Shown one piece after another: positions 1 to 9,843 of a stretch of 64,000 bases of DNA. A program made the position numbers and the translations under genes. Numbering within the stretch: the first letter of the stretch is position 1; every line of letters starts with the position of its first letter. The stretch is from Lysobacter sp. (GTDB taxonomy: Bacteria > Pseudomonadota > Gammaproteobacteria > Xanthomonadales > Xanthomonadaceae), in NCBI GenBank assembly GCA_027306995.1, contig DAHUXS010000008.1, forward strand, positions 1-64,000. The letters run 5' to 3'. The notes beneath the pieces are model-generated. The model was given only the letters and a program-made list of their open reading frames with translations. It ran no database searches and was not told the origin of the DNA.

Positions 1-1299
1 CTTCAATGTCGTATCGACCTGCGGTGTCCACTTCGCCGCGTCCAGGTGCAGCTTCTCGCGCAACAGGCGGCACAGGTTCGCAAACATCCAGGTCACGCCC
101 GGATCGTTGAACTGGCTGGCGATGGTGGGATACACCGGCACCTGTTCGTCGGGCAATTTGAACGCGACGCGGTTGCGCCGCCACTGCTTGCGCACGTCGC
201 GCAGCGCGTCCTCGGCGCCGCGGCGGTCGAACTTGTTGAGCACGACCAGATCGGCGAAGTCGAGCATGTCGATCTTCTCGAGCTGCGAGGCCGCGCCGTA
301 ATCGCTGGTCATCACGTACATCGGGAAATCGACCAGATCGACGATCTCGGAATCCGACTGGCCGATACCGGCGGTTTCGACGATCACCAGGTCGTAGCCC
401 AGCGACTTCAAAAAGCCGATGCAATCCTTCAGCACCGCATTGGTCGCCACGTTCTGGCGACGGGTCGCCATCGAGCGCATGTAGACGCGATGGCTGCGCA
501 GCGAGTTCATGCGGATGCGATCACCCAGCAGCGCACCACCGGTGCGGCGGCGGGTCGGATCGACCGAAATCACCGCGACGCGCATCTGCGGGAAGTTGGA
601 GAGGAAGCGGTTGAGCAGTTCGTCGGTCACCGACGACTTGCCGGCGCCGCCGGTGCCGGTGATGCCGACCACCGGGGTCTTGCCGCCAGCCAGCTGCCAC
701 TGCTTGCGCAGGTGCGCAAGCTCGGATTCGGCGAGCTGGCCGTCCTCGATTGCCGACAGCACGCGGCCGATGCCGATCTCGTCGTCGATACCGGGGGCAT
801 CATTACTCGTGCCCTTCACGTGTTCGCCGCGACCGTCGTTGGCGCGCTTGACCACGTCCTCGATCATCTCCACCAGCCCCATCTTCATGCCGTCGTTGGG
901 GTGGTAGATCCGCTCGACGCCGTAGGCCTCGAGTTCGCGGATTTCTTCCGGGGTGATGGTGCCGCCGCCACCGCCGAACACCTTGATGTGCGGCGCGCCA
1001 CGTTCCTTCAGCATGTCGACCATGTACTTGAAGTACTCGACGTGGCCACCCTGGTAGGACGACAACGCGATGCCGTCGGCGTCTTCCTGCAGGGCCGCGC
1101 GCACCACGTCCTCGACGCTGCGGTTGTGGCCGAGGTGGATCACCTCCGCGCCCTGCGACTGGATCAGCCGGCGCATGATGTTGATCGCGGCGTCGTGGCC
1201 ATCGAACAGGCTGGCGGCGGTCACGAAGCGCAACGGCACCGCGGTCTCGCTGGCGGTGGTGGATTGGCTTTCGGTCAGCGTCTGGGCAGGCGTGCTCAT
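1..1299 (-). CDS. icmF: Fused isobutyryl-CoA mutase IcmF, N-terminal 433 residues (3' end beyond window)
   Basis: IcmF interconverts isobutyryl-CoA and n-butyryl-CoA using adenosylcobalamin and carries its own MeaB-type G-protein chaperone. The visible part holds the B12-binding domain (about residues 22-155, with DGH at 33-35 giving the lower-ligand His35, then LGHNRS and the glycine run FGGGGGTIT). The G domain follows (P-loop with GTGGAGKSS around 214-224, then DPTRR and VETAGIGQSDSE). Mutase chaperone, B12 domain and G domain in one chain, in this order, is the IcmF architecture rather than plain methylmalonyl-CoA mutase. The substrate-binding TIM barrel lies off the left edge, so the exact acyl-CoA specificity cannot be read. 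A TACAAT -10 element sits 33 nt upstream of the ATG. The role fits branched-chain acyl-CoA metabolism beside the leucine genes. Confidence 0.93.
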   Translation of the reverse strand, partial: MSTPAQTLTESQSTTASETAVPLRFVTAASLFDGHDAAINIMRRLIQSQGAEVIHLGHNRSVEDVVRAALQEDADGIALSSYQGGHVEYFKYMVDMLKERGAPHIKVFGGGGGTITPEEIRELEAYGVERIYHPNDGMKMGLVEMIEDVVKRANDGRGEHVKGTSNDAPGIDDEIGIGRVLSAIEDGQLAESELAHLRKQWQLAGGKTPVVGITGTGGAGKSSVTDELLNRFLSNFPQMRVAVISVDPTRRRTGGALLGDRIRMNSLRSHRVYMRSMATRRQNVATNAVLKDCIGFLKSLGYDLVIVETAGIGQSDSEIVDLVDFPMYVMTSDYGAASQLEKIDMLDFADLVVLNKFDRRGAEDALRDVRKQWRRNRVAFKLPDEQVPVYPTIASQFNDPGVTWMFANLCRLLREKLHLDAAKWTPQVDTTLK

Positions 1300-1332
1300 G
1301 GCGGAATTCACGGCGGATTGCGGGAAACCGCG

Positions 1333-1338
1333 ATTGTA
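1333..1338 (-). promoter_or_regulatory. -10 element (TACAAT) of icmF
   Basis: On the minus strand the sequence reads CGCGCTACAATCG, a 5/6 match to TATAAT, preceded by CGC as at several other starts in this window. No good -35 hexamer is visible at 16-18 nt. A start site about 7 nt downstream would give a leader of roughly 27 nt. Confidence 0.45.
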
Positions 1339-1387
1339 GCGCGGGCGTCTATGGGCAGATTCAGGCAGACTATCCAGGGGAAATTGA

Positions 1388-2980
1388 ATGGGGAATCCCA
1401 TGAAATCTGCTGCCTTCCTGCTGGCCGCCTTGCTCGCGCCGGGCCTTGCCATTGCCGAACCCGCCGAACAGAAGGCCGGAGTGACGGATTACAGCAAACG
1501 CTTCACCGACATCCCGGCACCTTGGAAGGACTATTTCGAACACGCGGCGACGGCGATGGACAAGCCGACCGGGCTTGAACGCTGCCTCGCTTTCCCGGAC
1601 CTGCCGAAAGTCGCATGGCCGCAAGGATTTTCGCAAAAACTCTGCCGAAGGACGTGGGAATTGCACGAAGCCGAAGCCGGATTCCGGTCGTTGATGCGCG
1701 CCGGAAAGACCCCGGAATTGGAAACGTTGCTGTCCCGCTACCAATCCATCCATGGCGCCGGTGCTGCACCCGACAACGAAAAGGTCCATCTGTTGCGCTG
1801 GCAGTTTCATTCATCCGATGCGGAGACACAAAAACTGGCCGAAGAATGGGTCCGGGCAAGCCCAAACAACCCTTTCGCCCATGCAGCGCTCGGTTATGTG
1901 CTGCTTTCCAGGGCAGCCGATGCACGCGGCACGAAATGGGCCAGGGAAACGCCTGCGGATGCTCTCGAACGCATGTCGGAATTGTTGCGGCAAGCCAATG
2001 CCGAGTTCAATCGCGCCATCGAGCTTGACCCGAGAACCAGCGATGCCTACCTCGGGCAAATGTGGATTTCCAAACTCGACTCCACGATCGCGGATGGTGA
2101 CATGGTGTTCATCGCCGCCAATGCCATGCAACCTCATTGTCTTGCACTGGCGCACCAGCGCATGGACAACCTGGTACCGCGCTGGGGTGGGTCGATACAG
2201 GCAATGACAAACTATGCCAATGAGTTGAAGCGCATGGTCCCGGACAACCCGCCACTCGAGAATGCAACATGGCGGCCGCTGGTCGAGATGCTGCGCGACC
2301 TCAATACGGCGAAGGATCCACGCTCCGTCGAATATGCCGAGGAGCTTGTCAGGCACATTGGCATTGCCGATGCACTCGACACCGCCATCGATACCTTCGA
2401 CCGTACTGACCCGGAACCGGAACTGCGCGACTGGCGCACGCTGGCAATGAAGCTGCAACTCTCGCGCTACGGACGTATCGAAGACGGCGCTTCATTCACC
2501 GTTGCCGACTTCCTGATACAACGAGCACCCCACGCCGCCGGCCTGTTCGCCCAGGATGTACTGGACTCTTCGCCTGACAATCCCAGAGCGCATTACCTGC
2601 TCGCCGCCAGCCTCTATAACACCGAACATTATGAAGCCGCGAGCCGCGAATACGACATCGCGATGAAGGACCCGGACTATCGCCAAAGATCATTGCGGGA
2701 AGTAACGCAAATGTGGATCCAGGCCAGCCACGGCACCAACGGCGCCGAAACCGCAAAGGCCCATGCTTACGTGGAACACCTGATCAAGGAATATCCGAAG
2801 GACGGGCGCGCCCGGATCTACCGCATCATCGTCGCCGCGAACCAATCGCCGGAGCATAAGCCGCCCAGCGCCTACTTCGATGATTTCCTGAACATCGCCG
2901 ACCCCACCGACCCACTCCAGGAACAGTGGCTGCAGCGTTTTCACTGGTCGAAGGAACACCCGAAACCCAAGTCGAACTGA
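1388..2980 (+). CDS. Secreted TPR-type protein of unknown function
   Basis: A 530-residue protein with a signal peptide (Lys6, hydrophobic run 7-20, AIA/EP cleavage near 22-24), so probably periplasmic. The rest is helical and TPR-like, with motifs such as NPFAHAALGYVLLSRA, EFNRAIELDPRTSDAY and NPRAHYLLAASLYN. The WVRASPNNPFAHAALG stretch followed by an Arg/Trp-containing segment resembles DUF4034-type TPR proteins; that is a tentative comparison from memory. The start at 1388 has AGGGG 7 nt upstream. An in-frame ATG at 1400 also has GGGGA upstream and gives a shorter signal peptide. It stands alone, divergent from icmF. Codon use is somewhat less GC-skewed than its neighbours. Confidence 0.75.
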   Translation: MGNPMKSAAFLLAALLAPGLAIAEPAEQKAGVTDYSKRFTDIPAPWKDYFEHAATAMDKPTGLERCLAFPDLPKVAWPQGFSQKLCRRTWELHEAEAGFRSLMRAGKTPELETLLSRYQSIHGAGAAPDNEKVHLLRWQFHSSDAETQKLAEEWVRASPNNPFAHAALGYVLLSRAADARGTKWARETPADALERMSELLRQANAEFNRAIELDPRTSDAYLGQMWISKLDSTIADGDMVFIAANAMQPHCLALAHQRMDNLVPRWGGSIQAMTNYANELKRMVPDNPPLENATWRPLVEMLRDLNTAKDPRSVEYAEELVRHIGIADALDTAIDTFDRTDPEPELRDWRTLAMKLQLSRYGRIEDGASFTVADFLIQRAPHAAGLFAQDVLDSSPDNPRAHYLLAASLYNTEHYEAASREYDIAMKDPDYRQRSLREVTQMWIQASHGTNGAETAKAHAYVEHLIKEYPKDGRARIYRIIVAANQSPEHKPPSAYFDDFLNIADPTDPLQEQWLQRFHWSKEHPKPKSN

Positions 2981-3058
2981 TCCAGTTCGCCGGTTCTGTC
3001 AACCCTGCATTCATCCGCCACCCGTGCGCCCGCGAATGCCCGCACCTGCGGGAAGGAC

Positions 3059-3064
3059 TAGAAT
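3059..3064 (+). promoter_or_regulatory. Possible -10 element (TAGAAT) of leucine dehydrogenase
   Basis: TAGAAT is a 5/6 match to the sigma-70 -10 consensus, 87 nt before the leucine dehydrogenase ATG, in the 171-nt intergenic space. No convincing -35 is seen. The rest of 2981-3151 shows no gene. Confidence 0.35.
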
Positions 3065-3151
3065 ATGCCGCCCTCGCCGACCGGCGTTGGCGTCGTTCCC
3101 ACCCCCGGACCCGCACCGGCCACGGTTGTCGGCGCACATCGGAGTTCATGC

Positions 3152-4249
3152 ATGATTTTCGAAACCCTCGACACCACCGGCCACGAGCAGATCGTTTTCT
3201 GCCACAACAAGGATGCCGGCCTCAAGGCGATCATCGCCATCCACAACACCGTGCTTGGTCCCGCGCTGGGCGGCACGCGCATGTGGCCTTACAAGAGTGA
3301 AGACGAGGCGTTGAACGACGTGCTGCGACTGTCGCGCGGCATGACCTACAAGAACGCGGTGGCCGGCCTGAACCTGGGTGGCGGCAAGGCCGTGATCATC
3401 GGCGATCCCGCCAAGGACAAGTCGGAAGCGCTGTTCCGCGCCTTCGGCCAGTTCGTCGAATCGCTGGGCGGCCGCTACATCACCGCCGAAGACGTCGGCA
3501 TCGACGTCAACGACATGGAATTCGTGTTCCGCGAAACCGAGTACGTCACCGGCGTGCACCAGGTCCACGGCGGTTCGGGCGACCCCTCGCCGTTCACCGC
3601 CTACGGCACCCTGCAGGGGCTGATGGCGACGCTGCACAAGAAGTTCGGCGACGAGGAAGTCGGCAAGCATTCCTACGCCGTGCAGGGCCTCGGCCACGTC
3701 GGCATGGAATTCGTGAAGCTGCTGAAAGAGCGCGGCGCCAAGATCTTCGTCACCGACATCAACAAGCAGCTGGTCGACAAGGCCGTCAGCGAATACGGCG
3801 CGGAGGCGGTCGGCCTCGACGAGATCTACGACGTCAACGCCGATGTCTATTCGCCCTGCGCGCTCGGCGGCACCGTCAACGAGAAGACCCTGCCCCGCCT
3901 CAAGGCCAAGATCATCTGCGGCGCGGCCAACAACCAGCTCGCCACCAACGAGATCGGCGACGAGCTGCAGCGTCGCGGCATCCTCTATGCGCCCGACTAC
4001 GCGGTGAACGCCGGCGGCGTGATGAACGTATCGCTGGAAATCGACGGCTACAACCGCGAACGCGCGATGCGCATGATGCGCACCATCTACCACAACCTCG
4101 GCCGCATCTACGAGATCTCCGAGCGCGACGGCATCCCGACCTACCAGGCCGCCGACCGCCTCGCCGAAGAGCGCATCAACGCGATCGGCAAGCTCAAGCT
4201 GCCGATGGGTCGAGGCAGCGCGCGCTTCAAGGGCCGGATTCGCCACTGA
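3152..4249 (+). CDS. Leucine dehydrogenase (Glu/Leu/Phe/Val dehydrogenase family)
   Basis: NAD-dependent oxidative deamination of L-leucine (and valine/isoleucine) to the 2-oxo acid, the entry step of branched-chain amino acid catabolism. Length 365 residues matches Bacillus LeuDH (about 364). LeuDH landmarks are [10 protein letters not shown], the substrate Lys67 in RGMTYKNAV, the catalytic Lys79 in [17 protein letters not shown], and the Rossmann motif GLGHVGMEF. The start at 3152 has GGAG 7 nt upstream; an upstream in-frame ATG at 3065 would add a Pro-rich, non-homologous 29-residue leader. The stop codon overlaps the start of the isovaleryl-CoA dehydrogenase gene by 1 nt, so the two are cotranscribed and sit in the same pathway. 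Phenylalanine dehydrogenase is a less likely alternative. Confidence 0.93.
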   Translation: MIFETLDTTGHEQIVFCHNKDAGLKAIIAIHNTVLGPALGGTRMWPYKSEDEALNDVLRLSRGMTYKNAVAGLNLGGGKAVIIGDPAKDKSEALFRAFGQFVESLGGRYITAEDVGIDVNDMEFVFRETEYVTGVHQVHGGSGDPSPFTAYGTLQGLMATLHKKFGDEEVGKHSYAVQGLGHVGMEFVKLLKERGAKIFVTDINKQLVDKAVSEYGAEAVGLDEIYDVNADVYSPCALGGTVNEKTLPRLKAKIICGAANNQLATNEIGDELQRRGILYAPDYAVNAGGVMNVSLEIDGYNRERAMRMMRTIYHNLGRIYEISERDGIPTYQAADRLAEERINAIGKLKLPMGRGSARFKGRIRH

Positions 4250-5406
4250 TGCGTATTCCCAGCCTGGGCGAAGACATCGATGCACTGCGCGACGCGGTTC
4301 GCCGCTTCGCCGAGGCGGAAATCGCGCCGCGCGCCGCCAAGATCGACGAGGAGAACTGGTTCCCGCAGGACCTGTGGCCGAAGCTCGGCGAGATGGGCCT
4401 CCTCGGCATGACCGTGCCCGGCGAATTCGGTGGCAGCGAGATGGGCTACCTCGCCCACATGGTGGCGATGGAGGAGATCAGCCGCGCCTCGGGTTCGGTC
4501 GGCCTGTCCTACGGCGCGCACTCCAATCTCTGCGTGTCGAACCTGTACGCCAACGGCAACCAGGCACAGCGCGAGAAATACCTGCCGAAGCTGTGCAGCG
4601 GCGAATGGAAGGGCGCACTGGCGATGAGCGAGCCCGGCGCCGGTTCCGACGTGGTTGGTTCCATGAGCTGCCGCGCCGAACTGCGCGACGGCGTGTGGAT
4701 CGCCAACGGCAACAAGATGTGGATCACCAACGGTCCCGAAGCCGATGTGCTGCTGGTCTACATGCGCACCGCGGGCAAGGACGCCGGCAGCAAGTGCATG
4801 ACCGCCTTCATCGTCGAGAAGGGCATGAAGGGGTTCAGCACCGCGCAGAAACTCGACAAGCTCGGCATGCGCGGCTCCAACACCTGCGAACTGGTGTTCG
4901 AGAACTGCGAGATCCCGCAGGAAAACGTGGTGGGCGAAGTCCACCACGGCGTCAAGGTGCTGATGTCCGGCCTCAATACCGAACGCCTGGTGTTAAGCGG
5001 CGGCCCGCTCGGCCTGATGCAGGCCGCGCTCGACATCACCCTGCCCTACCTGCGCGAACGCAAGCAGTTCGACGCCGCGATCGGCACCTTCCAGCTGATG
5101 CAGGCCAAGACCGCCGACATGTATACGGCGCTGCAATCGAGCCGCGCCTTCGCCTATTCGGTCGCCCGCGATTACGACGAGGGCCGCAAGAGCCGCGTCG
5201 ATGCCGCGGCCTGCCTGATGCATGCGTCGGAAGCAGCGGTCGACGTGACGCTGGAAGCGATCCAGGCGCTCGGCGGCAACGGCTACATCAACGAATTCCC
5301 GACCGGCCGCCTGCTGCGCGACGCCAAGCTCTACGCGATCGGTGCAGGCACCAACGAAATCCGTCGCATGCTGATCGGTCGCGAACTGTTCAACGGGCAA
5401 AGCTAG
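4249..5406 (+). CDS. liuA: Isovaleryl-CoA dehydrogenase
   Basis: Flavoprotein oxidising isovaleryl-CoA to 3-methylcrotonyl-CoA in leucine breakdown. At 385 residues it is a typical acyl-CoA dehydrogenase. Motifs are [11 protein letters not shown] (flavin contact), WITNGPEAD, and the isovaleryl-type catalytic segment [19 protein letters not shown], whose Glu is in the IVD-specific position rather than the C-terminal position of short-chain enzymes. [20 protein letters not shown] and [10 protein letters not shown] close the fold and match mitochondrial IVD closely. The ATG overlaps the leucine dehydrogenase TGA (TGATG). The next pathway genes are at 10.9 kb (carboxylase beta subunit) and 16.4 kb (hydratase, carboxylase alpha subunit, lyase). 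Confidence 0.94.
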   Translation: MRIPSLGEDIDALRDAVRRFAEAEIAPRAAKIDEENWFPQDLWPKLGEMGLLGMTVPGEFGGSEMGYLAHMVAMEEISRASGSVGLSYGAHSNLCVSNLYANGNQAQREKYLPKLCSGEWKGALAMSEPGAGSDVVGSMSCRAELRDGVWIANGNKMWITNGPEADVLLVYMRTAGKDAGSKCMTAFIVEKGMKGFSTAQKLDKLGMRGSNTCELVFENCEIPQENVVGEVHHGVKVLMSGLNTERLVLSGGPLGLMQAALDITLPYLRERKQFDAAIGTFQLMQAKTADMYTALQSSRAFAYSVARDYDEGRKSRVDAAACLMHASEAAVDVTLEAIQALGGNGYINEFPTGRLLRDAKLYAIGAGTNEIRRMLIGRELFNGQS

Positions 5407-5481
5407 CCTCACACCGTCGCGAGCGAAGTCAGACCGGGATGCGCGGAAACGCGCCCGGGATGACGAGCGCAGCAGGTGTGA

Positions 5482-8424
5482 TCAGAACGCCCGCTCGTAC
5501 CTCGCCGACCACGTCCGCTCATTGCCCAGCGAACTGTTACGTTGGCTCAGGTCGAAGCGGAAATGCGTCCGCATCGACGGATCGAGATTGAAGCCGAGGC
5601 CGAACAGACTGCCCTGGCGCGCAAGGCCCAATCCGCTTACCGGCATCCACTGATTGATGCCGGTGAAGCTCGCCATCAGCGTGTCGTTCCCGTGCAGCAA
5701 CTGCTGGAATTCACCACGCGCCTCCATCCCGACACGCCAGCCGTTCGCCAGACGCCAGTCGCGATTCACGCGCAACCCCGCATAGCCCTGCCAGCGATCG
5801 TTGCGCCAGGCATTCGCCTGCAAGCCGAAACCGGAAGCATCGAATTCGCGGAACCCTTCGTTGTGGATCGATGCGTACTGCGTACCGACATAAGGCGTGA
5901 GACCCAGTCCCGAGAACGCGAACCGGTAGCCGCCCTCGGCGTTCGCGAATGCGTAACTGCCGCGCTGCAAGGCACTCGCGCCTTCATTGTCGAGGCCAAG
6001 CTGGAGCATGCGGTCGGTGCGGCGATCAAAGCGACCGGCACCAGCGCTGCCCAAGGCGAACCAACCACCGCGCCATAGTCCGGCATACATCTGCGCTTCG
6101 GACTGGCGGCCCTGGGCGCGATCGCCCAAGGCGCTCATCCAGCCATTGAGCCGCGTCTGGCTCATCGCCATGCCAACCACCGCGTTCTGGCCGATGCGCT
6201 GGTCGTAGCCCGACATCTGGCCGTCGACATTCATGCCGAGACTGTTCATGCCCGACTGCGCCAGCGTGCCGTCGCGCTGCAAGTCCTGCGACCACGCACC
6301 TTTCAGCAGGGCGTCATCCGACAGATTGGCGAAGCGACGATCCAGTGCGTGGCGACCGGCATCCAGCGATTCCAGCGTCATCGTCGCCGAAGCCGCCTGC
6401 AACTGTCCGGACAATGACGACAGCGTGCGTTCGGCGACACGCGCATCCGGCGATTGCTGGATCGCTGCCGCGCCGTCGATGAAACCGGTCGGGATGGCGC
6501 CAGTGCCCTTGGCGAGTTGGCCATCGATCGCAGTCATCGCGCTTTCGACGCGCGTCGCCGAGGCGACTGCCGTCGTCGTCAGGCCCAGGCCCGCGGCCGC
6601 GGCGCTCACGTTGATGCGATTGATGTTGAGGAAGGCGTTGTTCGGGTCGTAGCTCACCGTCGCGTCGAGGAACACGTTCGGCGCCGCCTTGACGCTGGCG
6701 AAGGTGCCCGAGAGTCCACCGTTGGCCTTCAGCAGCGTTTCCTTTGCTTGCGTGGTGTAGTTGCTGCGCGTTCCCAGCAAGCTGAGCTGTCCTGCGATCG
6801 ACGCCGTGCCATTGACCTGCAGCGGCGTGCCCAGCCAGATGCCGAGATTGCCGCTCGCGCCCTGGGTGTAATTGCCGGCGATGGTGGCAGCGGAATCGCG
6901 TCCGTTGATGAAGAACCCGGAATTGCTCACCGTCTTGCCGAAGGTGCCGCTGGCAAAGACGCTGGCACCGGACGAAATCGACAGTGCCGATCCGGCCAGG
7001 CCCTGGCGGATGTCGAGCGCGCCGCCCTGCACTTGGGTGGCACCGGTATAGGACTGCGCCTGGGTCAGCGTCAGCGTGCCGTCGCCCTGCTTGATCAGGC
7101 CGCCTGCGCCGACGATCGAGTTGCGCCAGATCGAACCGCCCGAGAACGAGACGGTGACATCGCCCCAGGCGAAATTGCCCGGGCCGTTGGCCGCCTTGGT
7201 GACGTCAAGCAGGCCCCAGCCGAACACCGGATCGACACCGGCCGTACCAAGGTCCTTCGCGGTGCCGAGCAGCGTCTGCCGCACCAAGTCGTTGTTGAAA
7301 TACGGGAACTGCGCCCAGACTACGGCGGCCGCGCCGCTCACCTGCGGCGCGGAGAACGAAGTGCCGCTGCCGTTGTAGAGGCCATATGCGGAGGACGAGT
7401 TGTAGTGCTGCGCGACCACGACATCGCCCGGCGCGACCAGGCAATAGTTCATCGCCACGCCGCACTGCTGCGAATAGGACGTGAGCTGCGTCGCATTGTT
7501 GGGGTCGAGCGCGCTTACCGTCAGCCAGCCTTTCGCCAGCGTCGCATCGCCACCGTCCATGCTCGGCAACATCGCATTGTCCGAAGGATTCGGGCGCAGG
7601 CTTGCCGTGGCGCCATCGTTGCCACTGGCGAACACGATCAGGCCGCCGCGATTGACCACGAAGTCCTTCCATGCCGTCTGCAGTTCGAGCGACAGCGCGG
7701 GATCGTTCCAGTACAACCCGCCCCAGGAATTGTTGATGATCTTGGCGCCGGCATTGGCGAGCTCCGTGTTCCTTGCCTGGAAATAAGCGCCATAGCCCTG
7801 GTTGGCGCCGATCGGATTGCCGCCCTGGCCGGTGCCATCGTCCACCGGCGGAGCGTCGTTGATGATGCGCGACGAGATGACGGTCGCGCCCTGCGCCACG
7901 CCGCCCTGCCAAGTGGACGTGCGCACGACGTTGTTGTTGGTGTCGAGATAGTTCGCCGCCATCGGCTTGCCCGCCGCAAGCGAAGCGACGATGGTGCCGT
8001 GACCGACCACGTCGTCGACGGCAGTGTTGTTGGTTGCGGGATCGATGCTGATGTATTCCGGCTGCTGCACGCGGCCCGCCAGCGCCGGGTTGTTGCGGTC
8101 GATGCCGGTATCGAGGAAACCGATCTTGATGCCGGTACCGATCTTGCCCGCGCCCAACGCGCCGGCATCATTGATCAGCACATGCATCTGCGCGAGATTG
8201 GGGTCCGAAAAGGTCGCTGGCGCCGGTTCGGCGGCGATGCTCGGCGGCGTGATGTTGGTGAGGGTGGAATCGTTGGCGATGGTCGGAGTGAACGGCGGCG
8301 GCACCGTCGTCCCTCCCGAACCCGACGATTTCGTTCCACCCCCGCCCCCGCATGCGGTCAGGGCCATGGACGATATCGCCAGGACAATGGCGGTCGACAA
8401 CGCGCGACGCGGCGGAATCATCAT
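5482..8424 (-). CDS. Autotransporter subtilisin-like serine protease with N-terminal lipobox
   Basis: A 980-residue secreted S8-family protease. The signal sequence ends in a lipobox (LTAC, Cys25) followed by a Gly/Ser-rich linker. The S8 domain (about 70-420) carries Asp105 in FLDTGID, His142 in VVGHGT, Asn in ASGND and Ser356 in GTSFSAP. A passenger beta-helix segment starts with a PATR-like repeat (LIKQGDGTLTLTQAQSYTG), and the C-terminal autotransporter barrel (about 690-980) ends in Phe. The lipid anchor and the barrel together suggest surface display. The start at 8424 was chosen because GGAAGG lies 5 nt upstream; an upstream ATG at 8457 would add 11 residues and lengthen the signal. 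It is flanked by acyl-CoA genes on the other strand and is probably monocistronic. Confidence 0.9.
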   Translation of the reverse strand: MMIPPRRALSTAIVLAISSMALTACGGGGGTKSSGSGGTTVPPPFTPTIANDSTLTNITPPSIAAEPAPATFSDPNLAQMHVLINDAGALGAGKIGTGIKIGFLDTGIDRNNPALAGRVQQPEYISIDPATNNTAVDDVVGHGTIVASLAAGKPMAANYLDTNNNVVRTSTWQGGVAQGATVISSRIINDAPPVDDGTGQGGNPIGANQGYGAYFQARNTELANAGAKIINNSWGGLYWNDPALSLELQTAWKDFVVNRGGLIVFASGNDGATASLRPNPSDNAMLPSMDGGDATLAKGWLTVSALDPNNATQLTSYSQQCGVAMNYCLVAPGDVVVAQHYNSSSAYGLYNGSGTSFSAPQVSGAAAVVWAQFPYFNNDLVRQTLLGTAKDLGTAGVDPVFGWGLLDVTKAANGPGNFAWGDVTVSFSGGSIWRNSIVGAGGLIKQGDGTLTLTQAQSYTGATQVQGGALDIRQGLAGSALSISSGASVFASGTFGKTVSNSGFFINGRDSAATIAGNYTQGASGNLGIWLGTPLQVNGTASIAGQLSLLGTRSNYTTQAKETLLKANGGLSGTFASVKAAPNVFLDATVSYDPNNAFLNINRINVSAAAAGLGLTTTAVASATRVESAMTAIDGQLAKGTGAIPTGFIDGAAAIQQSPDARVAERTLSSLSGQLQAASATMTLESLDAGRHALDRRFANLSDDALLKGAWSQDLQRDGTLAQSGMNSLGMNVDGQMSGYDQRIGQNAVVGMAMSQTRLNGWMSALGDRAQGRQSEAQMYAGLWRGGWFALGSAGAGRFDRRTDRMLQLGLDNEGASALQRGSYAFANAEGGYRFAFSGLGLTPYVGTQYASIHNEGFREFDASGFGLQANAWRNDRWQGYAGLRVNRDWRLANGWRVGMEARGEFQQLLHGNDTLMASFTGINQWMPVSGLGLARQGSLFGLGFNLDPSMRTHFRFDLSQRNSSLGNERTWSARYERAF

Positions 8425-8448
8425 TGGAACCTTCCCTCCGAAGGGGTA

Positions 8449-8464
8449 TCCGGGCATGCCCGGA
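8449..8464. promoter_or_regulatory. Perfect 16-bp palindrome in the autotransporter leader
   Basis: TCCGGGCATGCCCGGA is self-complementary over 16 bp. It lies 25-40 nt upstream of the protease ATG and downstream of its probable -10 (8484-8489). It could be a protein-binding site or fold as a leader hairpin; the sequence does not decide. Confidence 0.4.
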
Positions 8465-8483
8465 ACGTGATCGATGTTGCGAA

Positions 8484-8489
8484 TTTGTA
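8484..8489 (-). promoter_or_regulatory. Possible -10 element (TACAAA) of the autotransporter protease
   Basis: The minus strand reads CGCGCTACAAATTC, with the same CGCTA context as other starts in the window. No clear -35. Transcription from here would give a leader of about 50 nt containing the palindrome at 8449-8464. Confidence 0.35.
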
Positions 8490-8603
8490 GCGCGACGGGA
8501 GGCGCGATGGCAAGGCGGGAATGCGAGGCGAATGCTTAATGCGTCGCAGGCCGCCACCGTCTGGGCGATAATCGAGGACTGTCCCCTCCCAGACCGGAAC
8601 CCC

Positions 8604-9779
8604 ATGTCTGACATCGTCATCGTTGGTGCCAAGCGCACCGCCATCGGCTCCATGCTCGGCCAGTTCACCGGCGTCCCCACGCCGACCCTCGGCGCGACGG
8701 CCATCACCGCCGCAGTCGAAGCCGCCGGCATCCAGCCCGACGCGATCGACGAAGTGATCATGGGTTGCGTGTTGCCGGCCGGCCTTGGCCAGGCCCCCGC
8801 GCGTCAGGCGGCGCGCACTGCCGGCATCCCCGACAAGGCCGGCGCCACCACCATCAACAAGGTCTGCGGATCCGGCATGAAGGCGGTGATGCTGGCCCAT
8901 GACCTGATCAAGGCAGGCAGCGCCAACGCGGTGATTGCCGGCGGCATGGAGTCGATGACCAATGCCCCGCACGTGCTCAACGGTTCGCGCACCGGCATCC
9001 GCTACGGCAACGCCGAATTCCTCGACCACATGGCGTGGGATGGACTGACCAACCCGGAAGACGGCAAGGCGATGGGTGTCTTCGGCGACGCCACCTGCAA
9101 GGCGCTCGACTGCAGCCGTGAGGAAGTCGATGCCTATTCGGCGGAAAGCGTGCGCCGCGCCCAGGCCGCGATCGCATCCGGTGCCTTCAAGGCAGAAATC
9201 GCCCCGCTGACGGTCAAGGGCCGCAAGGGCGATGTCGTGGTCGATGCCGACGAAGAGCCCGGCAAGATCGACATCAGCAAGATTCCCGGACTGCGTCCGG
9301 CCTTCGGCAAGGAAGGCACGCTGACCGCCGCCTCTTCTTCCAAGATTTCCGATGGCGCCGCCGCGCTGGTGGTGATGTCGGCCGATGCCGCCAAGGCTGC
9401 CGGCGCCAAGCCGCTGGCGAGCATCGTTGCGCACGCCACGCATTCGCAGAAGCCTGAAGAATTCACCACTGCCCCGATCGAAGCCATCCGCAAGGTGATG
9501 GAAAAGGCCGGCTGGTCGGTTGGCGATGTCGATCTGTTCGAAGTCAACGAAGCGTTCTCGGTCGTCGCGATGGCGCCGATGAAGGCGCTCGGCATCCCCC
9601 ACGACAAGCTCAACGTCAACGGCGGCGCCGTTGCCCTCGGCCATCCGATCGGCTGCAGCGGCGCGCGACTGCTGGTGACGCTGATCCATGCGCTGCAGGC
9701 CCGTGGTGCCAAACGCGGCGTGGCGTCGCTGTGCATCGGTGGTGGCGAAGCCACCGCCATGGCCGTTGAATTGGCGTGA
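8604..9779 (+). CDS. Acetyl-CoA C-acetyltransferase (biosynthetic-type thiolase)
   Basis: Condenses or cleaves acetoacetyl-CoA. The 391 residues match PhaA/AtoB-type thiolases. Conserved sites are the nucleophile Cys in NKVCGSGMKAV (about residue 91), NVNGGAVALGHPIGCSGAR with the catalytic His and second Cys near the C terminus, and CIGGGEATAMAVE. The start at 8604 begins the usual MSDIVIVGAKRTAIG; a GATAAT -10-like hexamer lies at 8567-8572. In context it would consume the acetoacetate arm of leucine degradation after CoA activation, though no acetoacetyl-CoA transferase or synthetase is in the window. It could equally serve polyhydroxybutyrate synthesis or general beta-oxidation. Confidence 0.93.
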   Translation: MSDIVIVGAKRTAIGSMLGQFTGVPTPTLGATAITAAVEAAGIQPDAIDEVIMGCVLPAGLGQAPARQAARTAGIPDKAGATTINKVCGSGMKAVMLAHDLIKAGSANAVIAGGMESMTNAPHVLNGSRTGIRYGNAEFLDHMAWDGLTNPEDGKAMGVFGDATCKALDCSREEVDAYSAESVRRAQAAIASGAFKAEIAPLTVKGRKGDVVVDADEEPGKIDISKIPGLRPAFGKEGTLTAASSSKISDGAAALVVMSADAAKAAGAKPLASIVAHATHSQKPEEFTTAPIEAIRKVMEKAGWSVGDVDLFEVNEAFSVVAMAPMKALGIPHDKLNVNGGAVALGHPIGCSGARLLVTLIHALQARGAKRGVASLCIGGGEATAMAVELA

Positions 9780-9843
9780 AGACGGGGCTGAAGCTGTTCT
9801 AAATCCGCCCCAACGCAATCGGCAAAAAAACCGGCCAAGGTTC

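Noticed and set aside
46-1578. Long open frame on the plus strand opposite icmF
   Set aside because: It is antisense to clear IcmF coding sequence, has no recognisable motif, and is typical of GC-rich shadow frames.
5407-5481. Terminator after liuA
   Set aside because: A GC-rich hairpin-like stretch (CGCG-GAAA-CGCG) is present near 5455, but no T-tract follows, so I do not call it.
6454-8490. 678-codon open frame antisense to the autotransporter
   Set aside because: Arg/Ala-rich translation without family features; the opposite strand carries the intact S8 triad and barrel.
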